A DNA stretch of 7,339 nt from CAYTKU01 sp964550845 (GCA_964550845.1 CAZKAD010000049.1:1-7339), one strand, 5' to 3'; counted from the first letter of the stretch, positions 1 through 6,743 are shown. The notes: generated by a model not told the origin, from the sequence alone. Translations and numbers: made by a program.

Positions 1-85
1 GGACGATGTAGCCTTTTTCTAAAAGAAATTCGGCTAGGTAGGAGCCGTCTTGGCCTGTGATGCCGGTTAAAAGAGCAACTTTCAT
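1..85 (-). CDS. gmd: GDP-mannose 4,6-dehydratase, N-terminal fragment (cut by window edge)
   Basis: Only the first 28 codons are in the window; the gene runs off the left edge. The reverse complement starts MKVALLTGITGQDGSYLAEF, the hallmark N-terminus of Gmd: a short beta strand followed by the TGITGQDG nucleotide-binding loop of the extended SDR family. In known members the enzyme is cytoplasmic and converts GDP-mannose to GDP-4-keto-6-deoxymannose, the branch point to GDP-L-fucose, GDP-D-rhamnose, GDP-perosamine and related donors. The ATG at 83-85 is preceded by AGGA (91-94) with 5 nt between, which supports the start. It lies 27 nt downstream of the SGNH-like gene in the same direction, so it is probably co-transcribed. 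The fragment is richer in GC (39 of 85 bases) than the genes before it. Family call is firm; the final sugar cannot be known because the downstream genes are not visible. Confidence 0.9.
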   Translation of the reverse strand, partial: MKVALLTGITGQDGSYLAEFLLEKGYIV

Positions 86-112
86 TATTTTCCTGACGCC
101 TAATTGAAAATA

Positions 113-877
113 TCAAACTACACAAAATTTTTGTAGTTGATCGAGAATCATTTTTCCATATTCGGGTGTTGGATGTATGCCATCAATTTCACTCATGTAA
201 TTAGCAGGAGTAAACCCTAAACTTCGCCATTCATCCGAAGGGTAATCAAGCACAGTAATATTCTCCCTCAAACAAAAATCAACTATCAACCGATCCTTAA
301 GGGATAAAAAGTAAAGATTAGTCGCGAGTGGATCTAAATAATTTAAGTTTATTAACCAATCGGAGCGCAATTTAACTGACTCAGAAAGCAAAGGAAAAGG
401 TTGCAATAAAATCTTACCCGAATAATTGGCTCGTAAATGACGGATAAATTTGAATCCAAGTTGGTAATCCATAAAAAAAGCATTCATCATTTCAGAAATG
501 CATGACTTTGATACAACTGGAGAAGATAACCCAGAATCTTTCAAACCCAACTCAGGGACTACTCCCTGAAGCAAAAATGAAGAATCATTAATATATTTAA
601 AACCGCCATCGTAATGCCCCAGAGCACTTACCAGAATCAAATCATAGCTCTCAACTTGATTAATCAAAACATCATCAGGGAAATAGGTTGGAGGAAAATC
701 ATTTACAACCGCAACAGGATTAACCTTTAATAAACCGTTTTCTATATTAAAAGAAGGCCCCCATCCACCAGGCATAATATAAAAATACAACTGATGTTCA
801 GAATTAGAAAATCCATATTTGTCAAATGCTTGCTTGATGCAAGAAAGTTGAGAGTTGCCAATTAATAACAATTTCAT
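113..877 (-). CDS. SGNH/GDSL-hydrolase-like protein
   Basis: This 254-residue protein has the layout of a small SGNH hydrolase. Block I is LLIGNSQ with the candidate nucleophile Ser9, after a short hydrophobic strand. A GHYD motif at 87-90 falls where block III (GxND) is expected but has Tyr in place of the usual Asn. Block V is DGIHPTPEYG, giving the Asp232-x-x-His235 pair. No signal peptide is visible, so it probably acts in the cytoplasm. Members of this superfamily hydrolyse or transfer O-acyl groups, and in polysaccharide clusters they are inferred to act on sugar acetyl or acyl groups. The ATG at 875-877 overlaps the stop of the GSCFA gene by 4 nt (ATGA) and has an AGGTGG ribosome site at 884-889, so the two are translationally coupled. 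The fold assignment rests on the motifs at the two ends; the middle is unfamiliar and the substrate is unknown. Confidence 0.7.
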   Translation of the reverse strand: MKLLLIGNSQLSCIKQAFDKYGFSNSEHQLYFYIMPGGWGPSFNIENGLLKVNPVAVVNDFPPTYFPDDVLINQVESYDLILVSALGHYDGGFKYINDSSFLLQGVVPELGLKDSGLSSPVVSKSCISEMMNAFFMDYQLGFKFIRHLRANYSGKILLQPFPLLSESVKLRSDWLINLNYLDPLATNLYFLSLKDRLIVDFCLRENITVLDYPSDEWRSLGFTPANYMSEIDGIHPTPEYGKMILDQLQKFCVV

Positions 878-1962
878 TTAACACCACCTGAAGAAGGTCG
901 AAAAGCCTCTAAAATTGACTCCTCGCAAATAAGAACGTCTATATCTGAATTGATCATTACTGAATTATTATTTTTACTTTCACCTTCATTCAAGTCGGAC
1001 GAATCAGAAATAGATTCCATGAATATTTTCATTACTTGACTCACAGCATCAGGTTTAACTGATCTTAGATTTTCTTCATAATTAATGCCAGCAATCCATG
1101 GATTAACTATTATTTCATAAGAAGGAAAATAAACGATGTCATCAAATTGCTTAGTCAATTTGGCTGTAACAGCTCGAAGAATAGATTTGGACGCCATGGT
1201 TGCAACCATCACATGATCATCAGTATATGTTGCAGTCAATGGAACAGGTGAAACAGTTAAAATAAACTTGCACTCCTTACTCCTCATATTATTAATTAAG
1301 CATTTAAACTCCAAAAAATGTGTTAATATTTCATCGTAATCATAATTAATAAAGCGATGAATTCGATCATCAAAAGATCCTGCAATCGTTCCCGGAGAAA
1401 CAGGATACACATAATCATGCTTCGTATTCTCCCACCCTTCAGTCAAACCAAATGTAAAAACAAAAACATCCATATCAAGAAGTAATCTCTTCACTGCATC
1501 CAGATGAAATTTACGGTGAGTATATACATCTTGAGGTAAATCAAAGCCAAAAGGTTCCACCCCAGGCCTAAGGTAATCGATAAACTTACCGGCAGATGTT
1601 TGCTCGGCATAGTCAGACAGTTTGATCAAGCCAAAAGCTTCTTTAGCTATTTGAAGCAACTGCGCGGAGGTATAAATATTACCATATCTTGCCGAATATG
1701 TTTCATAATTATATTTTGAATATATATTATTTGGCAAATACTTAGGTGCAGGCTCATAATCTAAAATATTATACCCAGCTAATCGTAAAGTTCTTCCAAT
1801 GTGCTGCGCAAAGCAGCTTCCTGCGGTTGCAATTTTTGTAGTTTTATTTATTTCAAATTTTTTTTGAAATAAATTTTTATCAATTAAGCCAGACTTTTCT
1901 GCTACCGCAGATCTCCAAAAAGCAATTTCACTTTTTTCTAAATATGGATTAAAATGCGTCAT
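874..1962 (-). CDS. GSCFA domain-containing protein
   Basis: This 362-residue protein carries the signature of the GSCFA family, an SGNH-related group: ATAGSCFAQHIGRTL (about 46-60), FVFTFGLTEGW (167-177), ILTVSPVPL (234-242), ATMASKSILR (254-263) and YFPSYEI (278-284). The Ser in GSCFA occupies the GDSL nucleophile position. Family members are mostly uncharacterised, and an acyl-ester role is inferred from the fold. The last 45 or so residues are acidic, Ser/Asn-rich and probably disordered, beyond the conserved domain. No signal peptide is seen. The ATG at 1960-1962 has an AAGG ribosome site 7 nt upstream. The gene begins 41 nt after the FkbM methyltransferase and overlaps the SGNH-like gene by 4 nt, which points to a shared modification step. 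Codons 31-39 contain an A8 run inside a perfect inverted repeat (see the separate repeat entry). The family call is secure; the substrate is not known. Confidence 0.9.
   Translation of the reverse strand: MTHFNPYLEKSEIAFWRSAVAEKSGLIDKNLFQKKFEINKTTKIATAGSCFAQHIGRTLRLAGYNILDYEPAPKYLPNNIYSKYNYETYSARYGNIYTSAQLLQIAKEAFGLIKLSDYAEQTSAGKFIDYLRPGVEPFGFDLPQDVYTHRKFHLDAVKRLLLDMDVFVFTFGLTEGWENTKHDYVYPVSPGTIAGSFDDRIHRFINYDYDEILTHFLEFKCLINNMRSKECKFILTVSPVPLTATYTDDHVMVATMASKSILRAVTAKLTKQFDDIVYFPSYEIIVNPWIAGINYEENLRSVKPDAVSQVMKIFMESISDSSDLNEGESKNNNSVMINSDIDVLICEESILEAFRPSSGGVK
1846..1874 (-). repeat. Perfect 12-bp inverted repeat around an A8 run inside the GSCFA gene
   Basis: Arms at 1846-1857 (ATTTATTTCAAA) and 1863-1874 (TTTGAAATAAAT) are exact inverse complements with a 5-nt loop. 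On the coding strand the centre is a run of eight A (1858-1865). It lies in codons for residues 31-39 (LFQKKFEIN), before the GSCFA motif. The mRNA could fold here, and the A8 run is a place where polymerase slippage would shift the frame early in the gene. In AT-rich DNA such a repeat may be chance; the frame is intact in this copy. Confidence 0.55.
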
Positions 1963-2003
1963 GCATAAGCCTTTGCTTCAAAAAAATACATAAACATTGA
2001 GGA

Positions 2004-2693
2004 CTAAATTCTAAAAGTCTCATACATTCCTGGCGTTACCTTCCCCTTCAACTGCCTAAAATTGTTTGAAAAAATTTCATTAGATACAAAAACTGCATCG
2101 CATTGCCAAAAGACTTTATCATAGTAACAAGGCTCACAAAGATCAAATAATGTAAAGCCCGCCGCCTCGACTGCTGATATTCTTTTTGTCAATTGCGCAC
2201 TTTGACACTCTATGATCACAATAGAACATTTTTTGAGGGTTTCTTTTGCCCCCGCGATCACTTGAAGTTCAAATCCATCAATATCAATTTTAAGTAAATA
2301 AGGTGCAAGCAAATTGCGATCTTCTAGCGACTTATCGAGAGTAGTTTTATTTACAACTCTAATATCAGGATCAACGTCCGTCGTATTACTCGTCATGCTT
2401 GAATGAGAAATCGCCATTCCAGGTAGAGCAGACGCAACTTTAAGACCAACCGTGCCAACCTGGTCTCCAACCGCCACATTAATTAACTCATGGTCTATAT
2501 TCCTGTATGCCCGAGATATAATTTCTGAAAATTCAATAACAGGCTCAAATAAAATATGCTTACAATCTGACCAAGTGTCCATTAATTCGGGCGTACCATG
2601 GCAAACACCCACATCAAGGACAGTTCCCACCGGAACACCTCGCTCACGCAATATCGATAATGCTTGCTTTTTATCTGGACTTCTTTTTGTCAT
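2004..2693 (-). CDS. FkbM family SAM-dependent methyltransferase
   Basis: From the chosen start this is a 229-residue class I methyltransferase. The SAM-binding motif I is VLDVGVCHGTPE (25-36), followed by the acidic strand end HILFEP (46-51). The FkbM hallmark KIDIDGFELQVIAGA spans about 135-149, and the strand IVIIECQ is at 158-164. FkbM-family enzymes typically O-methylate sugar hydroxyls; in surface polysaccharide clusters they are inferred to methylate a glycan residue. No signal peptide or membrane segment is seen, so it should be cytoplasmic. The ATG at 2691-2693 is preferred over the ATG at 2730-2732, which would add 13 residues, because it has AAAGGA 7 nt upstream while the longer start has no ribosome site and sits on the predicted transcription start. 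The gene has its own putative promoter and is the first of a methyltransferase-GSCFA-SGNH-gmd set. The specific target is unknown. Confidence 0.88.
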   Translation of the reverse strand: MTKRSPDKKQALSILRERGVPVGTVLDVGVCHGTPELMDTWSDCKHILFEPVIEFSEIISRAYRNIDHELINVAVGDQVGTVGLKVASALPGMAISHSSMTSNTTDVDPDIRVVNKTTLDKSLEDRNLLAPYLLKIDIDGFELQVIAGAKETLKKCSIVIIECQSAQLTKRISAVEAAGFTLFDLCEPCYYDKVFWQCDAVFVSNEIFSNNFRQLKGKVTPGMYETFRI

Positions 2694-2700
2694 ATGAATA

Positions 2701-2706
2701 TCCTTT
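2701..2706 (-). promoter_or_regulatory. Ribosome binding site that sets the FkbM methyltransferase start
   Basis: The minus strand reads AAAGGA here, 7 nt before the ATG at 2691-2693. No comparable site precedes the upstream in-frame ATG at 2730-2732, so this element decides the start codon. Confidence 0.7.
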
Positions 2707-2734
2707 ATTACATATATGCTACTTATAGCCATCC

Positions 2735-2763
2735 ATTATAATACATTTATTAAATTATGTCTT
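2735..2763 (-). promoter_or_regulatory. Putative sigma70-type promoter for the methyltransferase-GSCFA-SGNH-gmd genes
   Basis: The minus strand has a perfect TATAAT at 2735-2740 and, 17 nt upstream, AAGACA at 2758-2763 (4 of 6 matches to TTGACA, including the GACA core). Transcription would begin near 2728, leaving a leader of about 35 nt before the ATG at 2691-2693 with the AAAGGA site inside it. Its position after a 476-bp gap without an intact gene makes a secondary operon promoter plausible. The DNA is AT-rich, so one good -10 could be chance. Confidence 0.5.
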
Positions 2764-2791
2764 TAATTTTCGATGCAATTCTTTCAACCAA

Positions 2792-3145
2792 TTAAAATTG
2801 CTCGAAAAGATATTTCCCGTAATCCAAAAACAATTCATGCAAAGCAGTCATATCTTTCATAGATGCATCGATTAAATAATCACAATAATTGATTATACCA
2901 TGCATCATATATTTCCGCAACTCATTTGCAATTTCAAAATTAGTTGAAATCTTACTATATGGATTTTACGACAAACCAAAGACTGCTTTGTCATACTCTT
3001 AGGATATTACACATGCGGGTTTTAATAATGGATCACACCAAACATTCGCTCTTAAAAATTAGAAATGTTTCAATTCTAAAAAATGATTAGAGTATGAAGA
3101 ATGAGAAAATTTTTTCAAAAAGTTAACTCCTCTCTTCAAAACTAA
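2792..3145 (-). pseudogene. Remnant of a decayed protein-coding gene, family not recognised
   Basis: No intact gene lies between 2733 and 3208. One minus-strand frame, however, gives four protein-like stretches separated only by TAA codons: 28 codons at 3062-3145, 19 at 3002-3058 (with NVWCDPLLKPACVIS), 10 at 2969-2998 (EYDKAVFGLS) and 57 at 2795-2965 (containing NFEIANELRKYMMHG and LHELFLDYGKYLFEQF), ending at a TAA at 2792-2794. The stops are at 3059-3061, 2999-3001 and 2966-2968. All pieces sit in the same frame, so point nonsense changes explain the decay better than indels. The last piece has the mix of charged, aromatic and hydrophobic residues of a helical C-terminus. I do not recognise the family. 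It sits where a further glycosyltransferase or modification gene would be expected. A 9-bp inverted repeat (3133-3141 and 3159-3167) lies at its upstream end. Chance open frames in AT-rich DNA remain possible, mainly for the shorter pieces. Confidence 0.5.
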
Positions 3146-3208
3146 CTAAAAATCCTATTTTTGAAGACCAGGACTGCATTCAATCAATCATACTAATCCC
3201 AACAAATA

Positions 3209-4234
3209 TTATAAATAATCTAAAATTTCGTCATGCATTTTTTTAAAAAAAAGCTTATTCTCATATGCAATCGAATTGAAATCAGAAAATATTTTAAACA
3301 GATCGCATTGAGCAGATTTATATGCTGAAAGAAAATCCTCATTTAATTGAAAATGAATTATTTTTGCAACCGCTTGCTCAACGGTCAATCCATAGACATT
3401 AATATAAGATGTAGGATTACAAATTCTATTTAAATAATGCGACGGGGAAGCATAATAAATAGGGACTGTAATTGACCCCATAGAGTCGAAAAACTTTTCA
3501 GTAACATAATTTATTTGATGGGTGTTTTCCAAAGCTGACGAAAAGAAATATCGGCCGGAAATGCCAACTAACTTATCAAGATGCCAATCGGGAAGATTTT
3601 GCCTTTTAATATTATTTTGCCATCCAGAACCTACATGTTCAGTGGGCATGTGCAATTTTATTGCAATTGATAAATCTGTCCTATATTTACTTAGACCATG
3701 AACATCGTTGATTGGATCATGATAATTGAATTTAGCTTCAGATCTTTTCTCAGCATAAGAAACAAATGAATGCATTTGAGTTGAGAACTTATCTTTAAAA
3801 TCAAGCTTGCTAAGCTTTGAGTTTCTAGAAAACAAATGTACATACCTATTTATATATATCGAACTGGTTCTTATAAAATATGGGACTTTCGAGAAATTAA
3901 AAAAATTTGAATTTTCGTGATTGAAATATAAAAAATCCAACAGATGATCTCCAAAAAAACGCTTCTGAACTACTTTCTTATAATCACCTCCCCAAATAGT
4001 ATCCCACAAGGGCTCTTCCGAAATTACTGCAACCCTCCCATTTGGTACGCTTCCAATGAAATCTTCAATGAGACTCATATTTTCTTTAATATCAATTACG
4101 AATCCAAGAACTAATATATCGGCCTTTTTATAATTCTCAACTCGCGAGAATAGGTTTGAAAAACTTCCCGTTAATAAAGGGTATGACAATGGTGTTCGAT
4201 GGGAGTGCCGACCACATAAAAAATATTTAATCAA
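3209..4234 (-). CDS. Glycosyltransferase family 10 (fucosyltransferase-type) protein
   Basis: This 341-residue protein has the GT10 donor-binding region at about 229-261: YFFSSALENTHQ, then INYVTEKFFDSMGSITVPIY. This matches the family pattern of an aromatic-rich strand, the E-N pair, YVTEK and the VPIY strand. An EEPLWD segment near 73-78 and a basic stretch near 160-185 fit the N-terminal half. GT10 enzymes usually transfer L-fucose from GDP-fucose to GlcNAc or Glc; bacterial relatives decorate lipopolysaccharide. The nearby gmd, which begins the GDP-fucose route, agrees with a GDP-6-deoxysugar donor, but this is inference. The start is TTG at 4232-4234, overlapping the stop of the GT2-GT47 gene by 4 nt (TTGA), with GGAG at 4243-4246. 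The next in-frame ATG is about 50 codons in. No signal peptide; probably at the cytoplasmic face of the membrane. Homopolymers T8 and A7 lie near the 3' end. Confidence 0.75.
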   Translation of the reverse strand: MIKYFLCGRHSHRTPLSYPLLTGSFSNLFSRVENYKKADILVLGFVIDIKENMSLIEDFIGSVPNGRVAVISEEPLWDTIWGGDYKKVVQKRFFGDHLLDFLYFNHENSNFFNFSKVPYFIRTSSIYINRYVHLFSRNSKLSKLDFKDKFSTQMHSFVSYAEKRSEAKFNYHDPINDVHGLSKYRTDLSIAIKLHMPTEHVGSGWQNNIKRQNLPDWHLDKLVGISGRYFFSSALENTHQINYVTEKFFDSMGSITVPIYYASPSHYLNRICNPTSYINVYGLTVEQAVAKIIHFQLNEDFLSAYKSAQCDLFKIFSDFNSIAYENKLFFKKMHDEILDYL

Positions 4235-6414
4235 GACACTATCTCCATCCTACTGATTACACGTCTAACAGCCTCAGTTTCCTTAATGTTTAATGCAGCT
4301 AATTTTTTCATTGCCTTCTGCAAGTCATTTGAAATACTTACCTCCGATTTTAGTAAGGCGGGGTCTACAATAAAGAGGCTTACTAGATCAGAACAAAATC
4401 TTTTAAAATGATAGTCTATTTTTATATCGCTCTTTAGAATTGAACTAATAACCAGAGAATGTTTCACCGTAATCTCTTGGTCTACCCCCATTGAAGAACA
4501 ATAATAATTCAATATAAAATCAGAAATATCATTAATAAAATTATTAGGACCATACAAGAGCCATAGCTGCTTCAATGAATTATGCATACGAGTAATTTTT
4601 TCAGGGTCACTTGCTATTGTCTTGAGCAAATTAGGGATTTTTTTAATTTCACTCTCTGTTTCTTTCACAAACACAACCGCCTCAGACCACAAGGCAGGAT
4701 CGCCCGGCAGTCTATGCCGATCAGACAAAATGACAGGAATAGCACCAAAAGATATTGACTCCCATAATCGAATCGAATTCGGGCCAGAACCACTTGGGCA
4801 TAATGAAAAAATAGATTCCTTAAGTACAGTAGAATATTCAATTGAGTTAGAGTCACTGATTAAATCTAATCCATTTACACTTTTTGATGACTCGGTAATT
4901 TGATGCTCATATACGACTTTATGATAGTGCCATTCATTCCGACCTTTAACAAAAGAATTTTCGACTTCAGCTAAATGATCAAGTATCCAATTTCTGGATT
5001 CGGTCAAATACCACTTATCTGCTCTAGCGCCAACAAATGAAAATAAATATTTTCTTTGATTTTTCTTGTTTGAATCAGCTAAATCCTGCTGCACCGGATA
5101 CAAAGGGAACGGATGCAGCGTAATTTCAGAAAATCTTGGTAAGGTATATTGATCAATTATTGAATGAGACCAAAAAATATCAGTTAAGCCAGCTTCAGCA
5201 AAAATATCCTGCGCCTCCAACATTAAAACATGTTGGCATACGGTTATTACCTTCTTGGCACCCTTTAATAACGGCTTAATTTCATCAATTTTTTGGCGCA
5301 ATAATTTCCCTCTCTCAGGATTGTTGCGTATTAAATCTATCAGCGTTGCCCATGGAAATGCAAGGTAGAATACATCCTTATTTAACTTCAAATCTAATTC
5401 AATAAGTCTTTGAAATGCGTGCTTTTCTGTAACTGCTGGATATTGCCACTCCCCATCAAAACCAATTATTTGATTTTTGTTATATAAAAATCCTGCAATT
5501 GGTTTTATTTCTTTAATAGAGGGTTTATTGTTTGAGTTCTTTTTGAATCCAATTATTTTTTTAAATATGTTGGTCTTAGAAATATAACCTACACCATCAT
5601 TAAATCGGAAACTCAGCCTATAGCAAATACATTCGTTATCCACCAGATTATCAAGTGCTAACAATCTATTCTCGGCACTCACAATTGAATTGATTTCACT
5701 GATATAGTCAGAACGTTGAATCTCCGATTTTTGATTTTTTTGTCTAAAAAACATGCCTAATGGCAAATCACATTGAAATAATTCTGCTTTCTCAGCAAAT
5801 TTTCTCCATAAATTCCAATCGCCCGCAAGCTTCAAACACCTAAAATCTTTAGTTTTATTTATACCATTCCATAGAGATCCTTTAAAAAAGGTACCTTCCT
5901 GCTGTATAAAATCATAATTGATCCCATCACACAAGCCACTACTAACTAAATTTTTGGAAAAGAATCTATTTGAAACACTAACAGGCGCACCATCAAAATA
6001 TGCAACGCAAGGATGGCCAGTCACCCATCGAACAAAACTAAGTTCCTCACTCTTGTCTATTCTGCTGATGAAAGAAAATGCATATGGCAAAAGAATGTCA
6101 TCCGAATTAATCCAAGACAACCAATCATCATTTTTTGGACTTAACTTATCAAATCCTTTTGTAATTGCATCATACATTCCATCATCCTCGACAGAATCAT
6201 ACGATAGTGATATTTTTCGTGTAATCGATCCGGCAGAGAAAGAATCAAAAATTTTAATCCAATTTGATAGCAGCTCAAGAGTGCCATCTACTGATCCTCC
6301 ATCCTGAACATGCACAAATGCAATAAATTCGCCATGCTGGTTAAGGATACTTTGTAAGGTTCTTTCTACGGTGAGGACTGAGTTAAAAGATGGTATAACA
6401 AGTTTTATTTCCAT
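4231..6414 (-). CDS. Bifunctional glycosyltransferase: GT2 domain fused to exostosin/GT47-like domain
   Basis: This 727-residue protein has two catalytic-type domains. Residues 1 to about 230 are a GT-A fold GT2 domain: strand KLVIPSFNS, DGGSVDGT (38-45), EDDGMYDAITKG (76-87), the metal/nucleotide motif NSDD (103-106) and QQEGTFF (171-177). A basic linker rich in Lys and Asn covers about 285-305. Residues of roughly 305-640 match exostosin-type (GT47) proteins, above all SLCPSGSGPNSIRLWES (537-553) followed by FGAIPVILSD (556-565). The last 85 residues are an unassigned, probably helical tail. GT2 and GT47 enzymes are known to transfer single sugars from nucleotide donors, so the fusion probably adds two successive residues to a growing glycan at the inner membrane. 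The ATG at 6412-6414 has GAGG (6422-6425) 7 nt upstream. The gene ends in a 4-nt overlap with the GT10 gene. The domain calls are strong; donors and acceptors are not known. Confidence 0.88.
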   Translation of the reverse strand: MEIKLVIPSFNSVLTVERTLQSILNQHGEFIAFVHVQDGGSVDGTLELLSNWIKIFDSFSAGSITRKISLSYDSVEDDGMYDAITKGFDKLSPKNDDWLSWINSDDILLPYAFSFISRIDKSEELSFVRWVTGHPCVAYFDGAPVSVSNRFFSKNLVSSGLCDGINYDFIQQEGTFFKGSLWNGINKTKDFRCLKLAGDWNLWRKFAEKAELFQCDLPLGMFFRQKNQKSEIQRSDYISEINSIVSAENRLLALDNLVDNECICYRLSFRFNDGVGYISKTNIFKKIIGFKKNSNNKPSIKEIKPIAGFLYNKNQIIGFDGEWQYPAVTEKHAFQRLIELDLKLNKDVFYLAFPWATLIDLIRNNPERGKLLRQKIDEIKPLLKGAKKVITVCQHVLMLEAQDIFAEAGLTDIFWSHSIIDQYTLPRFSEITLHPFPLYPVQQDLADSNKKNQRKYLFSFVGARADKWYLTESRNWILDHLAEVENSFVKGRNEWHYHKVVYEHQITESSKSVNGLDLISDSNSIEYSTVLKESIFSLCPSGSGPNSIRLWESISFGAIPVILSDRHRLPGDPALWSEAVVFVKETESEIKKIPNLLKTIASDPEKITRMHNSLKQLWLLYGPNNFINDISDFILNYYCSSMGVDQEITVKHSLVISSILKSDIKIDYHFKRFCSDLVSLFIVDPALLKSEVSISNDLQKAMKKLAALNIKETEAVRRVISRMEIVS
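4243..4246 (-). promoter_or_regulatory. Ribosome binding site supporting a TTG start of the GT10 gene
   Basis: The minus strand has GGAG 8 nt before the TTG at 4232-4234, inside the last codons of the upstream gene. With the TTGA stop-start overlap this indicates translational coupling. It matters because no in-frame ATG or GTG is available near this position. Confidence 0.6.
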
Positions 6415-6743
6415 TCTGCAACCTCAAGCTCTAAACCATAACAATAAAAAATATGCACTTTTATTTTCGACCCGTATCAAATAGCACATTACTCCTTGTG
6501 CAAATTGAATGTATAATTAACCCTATCTTCATCATAAATTTTTCTTGCATTTGTATCCCACTCCAGAGTAACATAACTGGATTTAAATCCCTCAATTTAC
6601 TCACATTAAAAAACCAGCATTATCAAAATGGCATTAGCCAAAAGAATATCTACCAATTGAGTGTCTGTAAAATAAAACATTTTCTATAAATTTGATGAAG
6701 CATTTAAGCTACTCCCTGACCAAGCCGCTAAAATGTACAATTT
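6415..6743 (-). other. AT-rich intergenic gap, no convincing gene
   Basis: This 329-bp stretch separates the GT4 and GT2-GT47 genes. The minus strand has one open piece of 47 codons (6461-6604, starting GTG, containing LNPVMLLWSGIQMQEKF) that looks mildly protein-like but is preceded by stops at TGA TAA and has no ribosome site; it may be a gene remnant or chance. The plus strand is open for 78 codons (6453-6689), but the product has poor composition and no ribosome site was found. A weak promoter-like pair for the GT2-GT47 gene is TTGATA at 6475-6480 and CATATT at 6450-6455, with a 19-nt spacer longer than ideal. No clear terminator hairpin with a T run follows the GT4 stop, so read-through remains possible. 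Confidence 0.4.

Noticed and set aside
2694..2732. Longer N-terminus for the FkbM methyltransferase from the ATG at 2730-2732
   Set aside because: There is no ribosome site before this ATG, a perfect TATAAT lies immediately upstream so the transcript would start at or after it, and the next ATG has AAAGGA at proper spacing.
3133..3167. Inverted repeat TCTTCAAAA/TTTTGAAGA as a terminator after the GT10 gene
   Set aside because: The 9-bp stem is AT-rich with a 17-nt loop and is followed on the minus strand by GAGGAGTTAAC rather than a T run, so it does not resemble an intrinsic terminator.
3234..3252. T8-A7 run near the 3' end of the GT10 gene as a programmed frameshift site
   Set aside because: In the zero frame the codons are CTT TTT TTT AAA AAA, which do not give a proper X-XXY-YYZ slippery heptamer, and a shift would alter only the last dozen residues.
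6645..6660. Possible ops/JUMPstart element (GGTAG on the minus strand)
   Set aside because: Only GGTAG is present within AATTGGTAGAT; the GGCGGTAGC core expected of an ops site is missing.
6453..6689. Plus-strand open frame of 78 codons in the gap
   Set aside because: No ribosome site was seen, the product is rich in Ile/Asn/Cys without recognisable motifs, and all neighbours are on the other strand. It is most likely a chance frame in AT-rich DNA.
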